Assembly: GCA_023374025.1 (NCBI GenBank)
Contig: SIJG01000005.1
Coordinates: 1,925,245 to 1,989,244 of the forward strand
Direction of reading: 5' to 3'
DNA length: 64,000 bases
Origin: Heterodera schachtii
Taxonomy: Eukaryota > Nematoda > Chromadorea > Rhabditida > Heteroderidae
Position 1 is the stretch's first letter. Each line of letters begins with the position of its first letter. Positions 24,236 to 36,449 of this stretch are shown here, piece by piece. Under the pieces are notes generated by a model. It made no database searches. It saw nothing but the letters and a program-made list of their open reading frames with translations, and was not told where the DNA came from. Position numbers and translations under genes: made by a program.

Positions 24236-25059
24236 GGTAATAGTGCAGTTTGTTCCCCCCCTTTTTCAAAAAAAAATTAAAAACTTAAAAGTCGTCAAAA
24301 ACGCTTTTGTTTGGGTTTTCGGGGTCACTGATGACGAATATAACGTTTATTCCGACCAATTTCGAACCCCGGACTCAAACTCGAACAAAAAATCGAAAAC
24401 CCAAATTTTGAATTTTCGGTAATACTGCCGATGGTCCCCCCCTTTTTGGAAAAATTTTTTTTCTGTTATAAAAAGTCGTGAAAACACCTTTATGGGCTTT
24501 TTAGGGTCGCTGATCACGAATCTGACATTCATTTTTAGCCAATTTCGAATCCCGGACCCGAATTCGAACAAAAAGTCGAAAATTCAAAATTTTCGAAATT
24601 CTTACTTTTGTCCTAAATTGATCTAAATAAGTTAAATTTAGTCAAAAACCATTGGAATATCAAAGAATGGTCATTCTGTACAGCTACGAACATAAAAGTA
24701 AATTTCGAAAATTTTGAGTTTTCGACTTTTTGTTCGAATTTGGGTCCGGGATTCGAAATTGGTTCAAATGAAGGTCATATTCGTGATCAGCGAACCTGAA
24801 AAGCCCCATAAACATGTTTCCAAGACTTTTCAGAACAAAAAAAAATTTTCTTCAAAAAGGGGGGGGGACCATCGGCAGTATTACCGAATTTTCGACTTTT
24901 CGTCCGAATCGAATTCGGGTCTGGGGTTCGAAATTCGTCAAAATGGGTGTCAGATTCGTGATCAGTGACCCCGAAAACCCCAACTAAAGCGTTTTTGACG
25001 ACTTTTTTAAGCTTTTAATTTTTTTTTGAAAAAGGCGGGGAACAAACTGCACTATTACC
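24236..25059. mobile_element. Large palindromic MITE (824 bp)
   Basis: The arms are long inverted repeats: GGTAATAGTGCAGTTTGTTC at the left and its complement ending at 25059. A second nested pair carries GGTAATACTGCCGATGGTCC (about 24417 and 24875). The flanking 8-mers are CACGATTC (24228-24235) and CAAGATTC (25060-25067), matching at 7 of 8. Nearly the whole element can fold back on itself. Long frames inside are mirror products of the palindrome and not genes. Confidence 0.8.
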
Positions 25060-25535
25060 CAAGATTCCATAATTTTCGGGACCACCGGGAATTGGCGATG
25101 AAGCGGCAACGGGTCAAAACGAAAAGCCTCTTTCAGTCAAACCATTCTCAACTCCCGAAATTACCCGTGTAAATTTAGTACCATTGTGCTGATCGAAACC
25201 TAGAGCCGGGATTTTTTCTTCCAGAAAAAACAACTCGGGGGAGGAATCCCACCCGGGCTCAAGTGTCAACACCGGCTATTAGCGCAATTAATTACAATTT
25301 TGCAAAAATGTTGGTTTCTGAGTAAAAAAAAGCTTTTAAAGCGTCGTAAGCTCATTTCTTATTTTTGTAATTTTTTGCGCTGTACATAATTTTTTTTTGT
25401 TTAGTATATTTTACGCATTATCTGCTCGTTAAATGTCTTTTTTTGTGTATTTTCACAACAAAAATATAACAACAAAATGATGCGCAACATTTTAAATTTC
25501 TCCGTTCTGTCCCTTCGACAATGGCCAAAAAGTGA

Positions 25536-27372
<1,837 letters not shown>

Positions 27373-27805
27373 TTCGCGTGTGAATTGTGTCACAGCAAAA
27401 AAGTAATTTGACTTTTAACATAAAACAAAGGTTTAAAATACTTAACAGTAATAATGGCACCACGTTTTAGAACAAATTTTGATTCATATTGCACCGATTT
27501 ATATGTACAGATTTTTTTGAGTGTCAGATAAAATGAATCATTATGCCAAAGAGCAAATTAATTTTTTTGCCCGCTAATTTAAATTTTGAACAGATCACTC
27601 CGTTTTTTGTATTGTTTATCGCTTCATTTCCAAATAAAATGAACAATTAGGTAATAAAAAATTTTTGGAATGGAAGTATTTTCTAAGCAAATTCCAAGTA
27701 ATTTTACACATAAAATTATATTTTAAAGTTATAACAAACGTCCAGTTGTCGAAATATTCGAATTTGGCTTAATTGACGAAATGTCATTTGGAGAAATGTG
27801 AGTGA
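27373..27805. other. Upstream region of rpl-15
   Basis: AT-rich sequence upstream of the L15 start. It probably contains the promoter and the 5' leader or trans-splice site, but no motif could be singled out. No gene is seen. Confidence 0.45.
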
Positions 27806-27813
27806 TTTCGTAG

Positions 27814-28251
27814 GGCTACGTGACTTTTGTGGATTTACAACTTGGGGATCCGACACTTAGGGAACCCGACATTTGGGGATTTCAATTTAAAAAATAAAAA
27901 TATGGTAAATATTATTAATTAAATATTCAGCCCAAATTTCGAAAAAAATACTATAAATAAAAATATTTTTAAAATTAACTCTTTCCGGCTCAACCGCGAG
28001 GATTCGTCAATAAAAATGTTTTGGAAAAATATTCACAGATCTCTACAACATGGACTTTTGCGCAATAATTTAGAAAATTGGGACGATCCGAATGATGATT
28101 AATTCTGGTTGGCCTTTGGGAAAGGCGTTTTAAATAAAATTAGCAAAAAGATTGTTGTACTGTACCCGGAAACAGAGTTGTATTTTTATTTATTTTTTTT
28201 TTCAAAATATGTCGGATCCCCAAGTTGCAAATCCCCAAAAGTCGCGCCACG
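27814..28251. mobile_element. hAT-like MITE with GGGGATCCGAC arms
   Basis: A perfect 8-bp duplication, TTTCGTAG, lies at 27806-27813 and 28252-28259. The inverted ends share ACTTTTG-GGATTT and ACTTGGGGATCCGAC about 15-45 bp in. The interior includes GGAAAGGCGTTTTAAATAAA, which recurs in reverse orientation near 29100. Confidence 0.75.
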
Positions 28252-28259
28252 TTTCGTAG

Positions 28260-29261
28260 AAGTGATTTGGTCAGTAAGGGATTTCGTCAGTGATAATAAT
28301 AATTTTTTACGTAAAAACATTTTTTGTTTCATAAATTAAATTCGTTAGAAATATATTTATGAATAAATAAATAAATAGGTAAATTCACTTACATATCAAT
28401 AAAATAATTTGTATTTGTACCTCGTCTTTGCTACTTTTGTCTCCTTTACATACCTATGTTCATTTCTAGATGGTCGTCAGCCGTTATCATTCTGAATTAA
28501 CATCGAAATTTCGCTTTTAGATTTCTTACCATGGGTGGAGTGCGACCGCGGGATATTTCTGTCCACACTCCATCCCGGTTTCTTTGTAATAATTTTGTCT
28601 TTCTGCATTTTGAGTTCGATCATGACTTTTGGCTAGGTGTACACTTTAAGAAGTGATTTTCACTGATGAATCCGGGAACCAGATAACCCCTGATTATAAG
28701 ATTAACAAAAAAAAAAAAATTATTTCTTCCATTTAAGTTTTTGGTGAATTTGTAATAATACCTAGGTCAGATTGAAGAAATAAAATTTTTGAGTGTCTAA
28801 ACTGGACCTGGATTGGATATTAAAATGGTCAAAGCCAAGAGTTTTTATTACTACCTGACAACAATAGCTGTTCAAATACCTGCGACTTCAACACCGGATG
28901 CATGCTTATTATTAGGACTACCAGACATTTGGGGATTTGTAACTTGGGGACCCCGACATTTGTAAATCCCGACTTTTGGAGACCTTATACATAGGGATTC
29001 CAACATTTGGGGACAAAGTGATATTTGGGATTTTAATGAAAAACCAAAATATTTAAGTATTGTGCCCAAAGCATAATATAATTTTTTGTTAATTTTATTT
29101 AAAACGCCTTTCCCAAGGGCCAACGGGAACAGAAATTGATCAAGGGCATTCAAAAAGTTCAACACGGATTTGCTGTTTAATCACGTACAGCAACCAAATA
29201 GCAAGATCATCTTTTTGGTTTCTTATCTTCCGGATCATTTTGTTGCTTTTCATTTGTCGCG
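28260..29261. repeat. Spacer with a second, worn copy of the 27814 family (about 28915-29130)
   Basis: About 28915-29130 carries words such as ACTTGGGGACCCCGAC and the reverse of GGAAAGGCGTTTTAAATAAA, in the opposite orientation to the element at 27814. Its ends and target duplication could not be defined. The rest of the interval is AT-rich without a recognised gene and should include the 3' UTR of the receptor gene ending at 29262. Confidence 0.5.
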
Positions 29262-30702
29262 CTAATGCTTCATTTTCTCAATTGGTGGCAATGCAAATCG
29301 TTTGGTCTTTCCGATGGCATCGTTCTTCGGCACTTCGTTACCGTAATTCGTTACGATGGTGTTAATTTTTTGGACAGATGTCGTTTTTGGTACGTTTATT
29401 TTCTTGACGAAGGCCGACACTTTTCCAAAAACAATTCTTGTGCAAAGGTCGCGCATGTCCTTACAAAGTACCAGCAAAAGAAGCTGAATAATGCTTTTAA
29501 TTAATTAAAATCCTCCCAAATACAAAAAGCGATTAATTGCCTCATCTGAAATGGGGTACAAAGAAACGAAGAGTTGGAGCGGAAAAGATAAAAGTTGTCC
29601 GATTGGATGACAGAACAAAAATTCGGTGTACCAATCGTAATTGCTCGCAATATTGCTCATCGAAAAGACAATAGCCAGGATTTGAATGGCGAAGCATGTC
29701 ACAGTGATTCGTCCGCTGCTTTTGTCCGCTGATTGTGAAGCATTCCCACTTTGATTATGCGCTTTAAAATGAAATTTGGAAAATTAAAATAATTAATTGC
29801 GCTTTTACCCTTAATCCACGCCAAACGAATTACAATTGCGACATAAAATAAGGAGGAAACGACCAGATAAACCCACGAATATTGTGCAATCGCTAAACCA
29901 AAAAACCTTTATTTTGGATAAAAAGAATAAACAAAATTGAATTAAATGATTTAAGCGCCTTACAAATGTAAAAAGGATTCAAAAGGATGGACAACAAATG
30001 CAAAAGCACACATTGGAGCAGAATGCATCTTAAAATAATAAATGTGAATGTGATTCTATTGTATTGACCTAAATTTAAATTGAATATTTTGATTTTTAGG
30101 TTAGCAAAATCATATTCATAAATAGTTGCTAAAAAGTTGGGAGCTCTCCGTGCCCGACATTCTCTTCTGTGGTTAGTTGCTTCTTTCTACAAAAACTGAT
30201 CAGTGATCACAGAAAGTGTTTCAAAACTCTCCTTATTAGCTTGAAAAAATTCACTTTTTTGTTATTTTGTTAGTGTAAAGCATTGGGAAGAACATTGCGT
30301 GTGCTCTGTTTGCTGCCAATGCAATGATATGCAGGCGCATGTTCAGCAAACTGAACATGCTCAGATTTTGTCGTACATTTTGACTGACAGCGATCAGACG
30401 GATGACCAAAGAAGAACTCAAAACACCCGAGGAGAGGAAGAGAAGAGCAGGGAGAAGCTGAACGGATGAAAGGCAGTTTTAGCTTATTAAAATGATAATT
30501 ATGGCGGTGCCATGCCCTGCGGCGGTTTACGCACTTTGCTGATCAAAATGTACAGAGCGATGCGTTCTCGGGCCAATTTGAACAGCGGATAAGCGCAAAA
30601 GAGCAGAAACAGTGCGCAAAGCAACCAATAAACAAGTTGAAGCCATTGACGCACATTTGGGTCGATCGACGACTGATCAATTGCACTTTTACTGCAATTC
30701 AT
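29262..30702 (-). CDS. Serpentine (7TM) chemoreceptor-like GPCR, 307 aa
   Basis: The exons are 30554-30702, 30255-30383, 29964-30055, 29809-29892, 29524-29761 and 29262-29493. All introns are GT-AG and all six exons join in phase (924 nt). The product has about seven hydrophobic helices. A WLQLVYWLLCALFLLF helix comes first. ALAANRAHAMFFPMLY lies after the second or third span, in the position of the DRY-like motif. Helices around YSWVYLVVSSLFYVAIV and ITVTCFAIQILAIVF follow, and a last span runs FFIIQLLLLVLCKD. A 60-residue basic tail follows. This is the plan of nematode chemosensory receptors of the srg/srv/srx type. I cannot assign a family with certainty. The ligand is unknown. Confidence 0.82.
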
Positions 30703-32192
30703 TGGCGAGAATTCAGTTTTATTTCGTACCAAAATCACCGATTTAATAAAGAATGAACTAGAAAAAATTTAATTGGTAAATTTTCCCAACCAACAAATAA
30801 ACCAATGCCAATTAAGAAAAAAACGCTAAATTACAATTAACTCGGACATCCACCCATAATTACTCAAAACTAAACATGTAATTTACTAAGGCTTTGTTTT
30901 TCTTAACGAAAATGCAATAAAAACGAAAAACACAGAGGAAAGGAGCCGAAAAATTCAGAAAATACACTTATGAATTGAAAAATTTCTCTAAAATTGATCC
31001 ACAAAACACTATTTTTTTCTTGAATTATTCGAAAAAAACTTAAAATATTAATAATTTTATTTACAATTGAAATATAACCAAAATTAGTATTTTGATTAAG
31101 TTTTTATGTGTTTTGCTACCGAAAAAGCGTTAATAAAAAACTTTACTTGCCATGCCTAAAAAACGAAGCCCTAATTATTTGCATTGTGCCGCTTAATTTA
31201 AATTTTTCATGATTCAAGCACTTTTGATTTATTATTTATTTATCCAACAAAACCATTAGCAATTTTCCTATTAATCATAATAAATTTCACAAATTTAGCA
31301 ATATGAAAACAATGCCATTTGAGAGGCCGCATTCATAAAGATTTTCTTGTAAATCAGTTTAGCTTTCAGTTAAAAATAATTAATCTTTAATATTAAATTG
31401 AAAAGTGAGCTTGAATGGAGTCCCAATTGAGAAGGTTGATTTTTTAAGACAATTATTGCTTTTTAATTAACTGCTGGATTAATAAACCGCCGGAAGTTTT
31501 TTTTTTCAATTAGATATTGTTTTTACATAAAAAAATAAAATAAATTATGAAAATCACACGCAATATAATAATCGCACGCACAGAATATTTATAAAAAATA
31601 TTATTAGTTTTGTATTTTTGACAAAATGTTTGGACATTATTTATTTTGGCTAAAAATTACCGGCGGAAATGAATTTAATTAGAAAAGAAAAAAGGAGAAA
31701 ATGTAAATTAAATAAATATTTAATACTGAAAAAGGTATTTTTTCAATAACAAAGAATGAAATGTAAAAACATTGCTCAAACATTTAAGCGTTCTCTTCCA
31801 TTCGGTACCGTATCGCGAGGATTATTTCTTTAAAAAGCTACAGTATCTGTACTGGACAAAAATGAATTGACCAAAACTCATAATTAAGAAGTGTATTATC
31901 AAGAAATTCGAAATGACCGAACAATTGTTGTACAGTTAGCAAGAAAAATACTTATATTCGAATCGAATTCAGTGTAAACGTAAATTTACGAATTGCTATA
32001 ACGAATATGTGATTCACACTATCTATTAATGAATGCCGTAAAACATTTTTTATGCCATTAATTTGGCATTTCGTCACTATTTTTATCAAGTTGGTATAAA
32101 AGACTTTTTTGATCAGCATCAAATGTATTAGCATGAATTATTTCAGGTTTTTCTGTGCTCTCAAATTCCAGATTCAAAAAGTGGTCCTAAAG
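30703..32192. other. AT-rich intergenic region upstream of the receptor
   Basis: No gene, RNA or bounded transposon is recognised. The receptor promoter is expected at the left end. The piece GTGGTCCTAAAGATATGACC (32181-32200) at the right end recurs at 34737-34756. Confidence 0.45.
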
Positions 32193-32200
32193 ATATGACC

Positions 32201-32582
32201 CAAGGGCGTAGGCAGGGGGGGGCTGAGGGGGCTAAAGCCCCCCCCGAAACCCAAAAAAGTAAAAATTTTCAGTAAATTTTTTTGAAATTTTAAGGCAATT
32301 TTCTTAATAAAATTGCATTAAAATACTCAAAAAAATTTCCCGGCGGCGCCTATCGGCACCGCCGGACCCCCATTTTACCATATTTTTGCAAAATGGAGAC
32401 CCAAATGGCAAAAATAGTAATTTTTTGGCAAAAATTTTGTAAAATACACCCTGTAATTTGGGATTTCAAAAAAACCCAAAAATACACCCCTAAAAATCGA
32501 CTGAAAAAAGAAAAATACACCCCTAAAAATCGAGTTTTTGACTTCAGCCCCCTCCGAAGCCAAGGGTCTGGCTACGCCCTTG
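32201..32582. mobile_element. hAT-like MITE, CAAGGGCGTAG ends
   Basis: The ends are CAAGGGCGTAGGCAG and the inverted CTGGCTACGCCCTTG. A perfect 8-bp duplication, ATATGACC, lies at 32193-32200 and 32583-32590. It contains one GC-rich near-palindrome (32340-32365) and repeated ACACCCCTAAAAATCGA words. Confidence 0.88.
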
Positions 32583-32787
32583 ATATGACCACCCCAAAAA
32601 AGGGAGTGCAGTTGGTAAATGGTTTGTTACCAAAAATAACAATTATGAAAGAGTTGATGATTGGCATCATTAGAAAGTCCACAAAAAATGCTACAAGAAA
32701 TGTGAAAAATATATACACAATATACGTCAAATTGAGAATTTTATAATCAATTTAAAACGAATTTTATACAAAATTTTAAGTGGTCCT

Positions 32788-34736
32788 ACGGTGGGGGTCG
32801 ACTGGGCGCCGCCAACTGGGCGCCGCCGACTGGGCGCCAGCTCAACTGGGCGCCGCCGACTGGGCGCCGCCAACTGGGCGCCAAACCCCTTTTTTAAATT
32901 GATAAAATATCGAAGCACAAAAAAATTATTTCCATTTATATTATCACACTATTTATTATGTAAATTTATACACAGGCACATTGCATTTAATTATGGTTTA
33001 ATTCGTAATTAGGGCTTCCTTTTTTGGTAAATACCTATAATTTTTACGCACTTAACATGCACAGATAAGCATGAAAAAAGCATTTTCATTTTCCACTTGG
33101 TTTGGGGCTTTTTTATAATACCTATTGACCTATTTGGGAGTCCTAGGTACCTATTTTTATACCTATTTCGACTACCATAATAGAGCCGATGTTTTTTTGT
33201 TAACTATTTTAAGGATTTTCAAAACCTTAACAAAAATCTTATAATTGGGCCATTAGACCCCGTTTTTGATTGGTCCAAACAACAAAAATTTAAAACAACA
33301 AATTTGAAAAAACTACTTTTAACAACATCCAAAAACAACACGGGTAAGTGGGTCCGAACGGAACACGGGCCCAACCCCTCTTTGACCCAGGATGTTGGAA
33401 TTTGCATGAAAGAACAGTTCACGAGCACGACAGGACAAACAATTTTGCTTTAACCCACTGAACATTATGGAATTTTTGATTAGTGTTTCTCGAAATTACC
33501 AGATGGATGCTTAGAATTTTACAAATAAATTTTTGGGATGATAATTCATTACATATAAAATGAAATTTTTTATGCTTCGATATTTTATCAGGGGCCTTAT
33601 GCTCGTCTCGCGGTTTAGAGCTAAACCGTGGTTAACGGCGTTAACCGTGGTTAAGAATCCTTAACCGGTATGCTCATCCTTCCTTTTTTAACCGTGGTTA
33701 AGGCTAAACCACGGTTGAGTTAACCGTGGTTTACGGCCTCCTTAACCACGGTTAACGCAAGTTAACCGTGGTTTATTTCCAACCGGTATGCTCATCTAAC
33801 CGTGGTTTAATATTTCTTAAGGAATCTTAACCACAACTCGAGTTGTGGTTAACGTAAATTTATTTAGTAATTTAAATTGTAAAATAAAAAAATAATTTTT
33901 TTCTAAGGTAATTTTACATGCAGAAAAAGAATATGACTTTTATTTTTGTTTCTAATATATATTATTGACGGATTAGTTTAATTTTATTAAGAAATGTGCA
34001 CAAGCACAAACTGATAGAATAGCTTTTTAAAAAAGGTGACAACATTGCCGCTGTTTGTAGCTTGTTGCATAACAACGCAATTGGTTGTAATGCACCATTA
34101 CCAAGAAATTTTGGCTCCATTGCAGTTCATACGGCCATAAATAAAATAATTTGACAATTTTAATGCACCAAACTTTTTTCTTGAAGCATCCAAATTAAAC
34201 ATTCTTGGTATCATTCTTAAGCCCCAAGAGTCTTCTATTAATCTGCAAAATTTAAAAAAATTTTGCTGTGTTTAAAAAAGTTATGGCCAAAATTTTTAGA
34301 AAAACAATTCTTGATTTAATAGTTTTTTGTGGATTTTTAATAAAAGCTATGCTAAATATTGATAATTTAAACAGAAAATAATTATTATAATAATTAATTA
34401 TATTTTTTTAATATTAATTATTTTTCAATTTCAAGATAAAATTCTCTTAACCACGGTTAAGTTAACCATGGTTTACTTAACCACGGTTAAAGACGAGCAT
34501 ACCGGTTAAGGTCGGTCGTTAACCACGGTTAACGAAACCGTGGTTAACGCGTTAACCGTGGTTTACTAAACCGCGAGACGAGCATAAGGCCCCAGTAGTG
34601 AGGGAAAAGGGGTTTGGCGCCCAGTTGGCGGCGCCCAGTTGAGCTGGCGCCCAGTCGGCGGCGCCCAGTTGGCGGCGCCCAGTTGGCGGCGCCCAGTTGG
34701 CGGCGCCCAGTCGGCGGCGCCCAGTCGACCCGGTCC
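32788..34736. mobile_element. Outer hAT-like element with GGGCGCC-array ends, carrying a nested element
   Basis: A perfect 8-bp duplication, GTGGTCCT, lies at 32780-32787 and 34737-34744. The ends share GGGTCGACTGGGCGCC in inverted orientation. They continue as short arrays of a CGACTGGGCGCCGC word, about six units left (32798-32882) and eight right (34612-34726). A separate element at 33591-34593 sits inside it. Without that insert the outer element would be about 0.95 kb. No transposase is visible. Confidence 0.85.
33591..34593. mobile_element. Inner element with GGGGCCTTATGCTCG ends
   Basis: Nearly perfect inverted ends of about 28 bp start GGGGCCTTATGCTCGTCTCG. Subterminal regions consist of many TTAACCGTGGTT-type palindromes in both orientations. 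No 8-bp duplication is visible. The trinucleotide CAG is shared at both borders if the outermost G/C is counted as flank. So its superfamily is uncertain. Confidence 0.75.
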
Positions 34737-34744
34737 GTGGTCCT

Positions 34745-35615
34745 AAAGATATGACCATGACTGTATCTCTTCATTCTTAATAATGTAAAGAACAACATTT
34801 ACTTCGTGAAGTTTATTTTTTCCATATGTTAAATCCACATCAAATTATACATACGGAAAGAGAAAAAATTCTACATTCATTAATACGTTTTCATTTTTTG
34901 TTAATACGTTAGTTCAAAAATTATAAAATAAAACATGAAAATGCATTTCTTTTTCTCTCTTTTTGGCGTACTATTTTCATGTCTCTAACCTTGAAAAAGC
35001 ATTTTTAAAATACATGCAAAAAACTTCCAATAAGTATTGTATGTCAATTTTTAACTCAAACAAACTCTAAAAAAATACTTATTTTGACTATATTGAAATC
35101 GATTTAGGGGCTTTTAACGCTTGATTAGTATTTTGATCACAGTTAAGACACTTTGTTTTTCATTTGAATGCATTGGCGTTTTAGTTTTTACGCCAATGAT
35201 TTATTGCCGCTTTTTTTTTTTTTTTTTACCGTCCATGAACCGTCAATTTAACGGTTGACAACTGTAAGCGATGAATTCGTATTTATGTGTCTTATTGTGC
35301 AAGGGAATGAGCAAAAACATGCATTTAAATACCCAACACACCAAAGTTTTAGTCAATTCATAGAAAAATTGCGCAAACCATGCAAAGAAAATTCGCCGGA
35401 CCAGGGAAAGTGTTTCCCTGGGTTTTACGATATTCGAATCCACCAAACAAATCGTAGTCATTTTAGAATCCTTTTTTTAAAGGATGTCATAAAATTTCAT
35501 CAAAGAAATATATTTTCTTGAAATATCAGAAATTGAAGTGGAATGTGTCCTAATTTTTAGTTTTTCGAAGGTCCATCCATTCCGTGTGCTTCAAATTTCC
35601 TTCCTTTCAACAAAA
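34745..35615. other. Spacer before the membrane-protein gene
   Basis: Contains a 16-T run near 35210 and an open frame (35255-35521) that I do not trust as coding. TAATTTTTAG ending at 35560 could be a trans-splice acceptor for the gene starting at 35616. Confidence 0.4.
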
Positions 35616-36449
35616 ATGGACGAAGCAAATTTTAAAGATACGCGAAGGCATGGCATTTTTGTGCGAGAGAGTCGATGTCCATGCCCCGTCAAAAAACTTG
35701 TGGCCACCAAGTTCAGCAAGGTCAACAAAATAAATGTTAAAAAAGCGTTTTTTTTTTCAAAGTTGTCTCTTCTTTATTTTTTCAGGTGAAATGCAAATTC
35801 ATTGACCAAAGCTGGCGACCTGGTTGCTACACTTCGTTAGCCCTTTGCAGCATTGTAAGCCCTCGTCTCAAATTTAAATTTAAATTTCACCTTCTCTCCC
35901 CCCTTAAGGTATTTCTCTGCTTCGCTGTGCTGTTTGTCTTTCTTTGCTTCTTCACTGATACATCATTTATAGTTCTACAAATTACTCTTTTAGTGACTCT
36001 CTGCTTCCTTTTGATCCCAATTTTGATCATAATATCATTTCTTTGCCGTTATAATTCATGTTGCGGTAAAAAGACGTTTAGAAATCCGCTTCATCCCCCG
36101 CAATTTACAGAACGTAAACATTCCGCGCTTGAAGTGCTGTACAAATGCGAATCGTGTGGCCATGAAGTGCACAAATGTTACGAATTCTTTTGTACGGGAC
36201 TAAATGAATTTCCTCTAATTTTTCGCTTTGTCACATCACATTTAAGTCTCCGTTTTTACCAATGGCCGAACGTACAATTCGTGGGGACGGTACACGGGAA
36301 ATGTCACGAAAACGGTGCTGCACAGGCAGATGACCATCACCAACTATGAGGCGGTGGAGCAAAAGTTCGACCTGATGAGCGGTGTTCTGAAGGACAGTTT
36401 CCGTACGAGCTGGGAATGGGCGAACGATTTGTTAATGCGCCTAGAATAA
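35616..36449 (+). CDS. Unknown two-helix membrane protein with a CxxC module, 219 aa
   Basis: The exons are 35616-35720, 35786-35854, 35909-36191 and 36247-36449, in phase throughout (660 nt). The N-terminal 58 residues are polar, with a CPCP word. Residues about 59-106 form one or two very hydrophobic spans. Next comes a cytoplasmic or lumenal stretch with CESCGHEVHKC, which could bind zinc. After a junction comes NGRTYNSWGRYTGNVTKTV, then a charged helical tail. An AATAAA signal lies at 36540-36545, about 90 bp past the stop. I do not recognise the family. The coherent exon phases and the poly(A) signal make it a real gene. The first donor (GTCAAC) is weak, so exon 1 could differ. Confidence 0.72.

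Noticed and set aside
24347..24968. Similar protein frames at 24347-24571 (-) and 24714-24968 (+)
   Set aside because: They are mirror images produced by the palindromic MITE, not duplicated genes.
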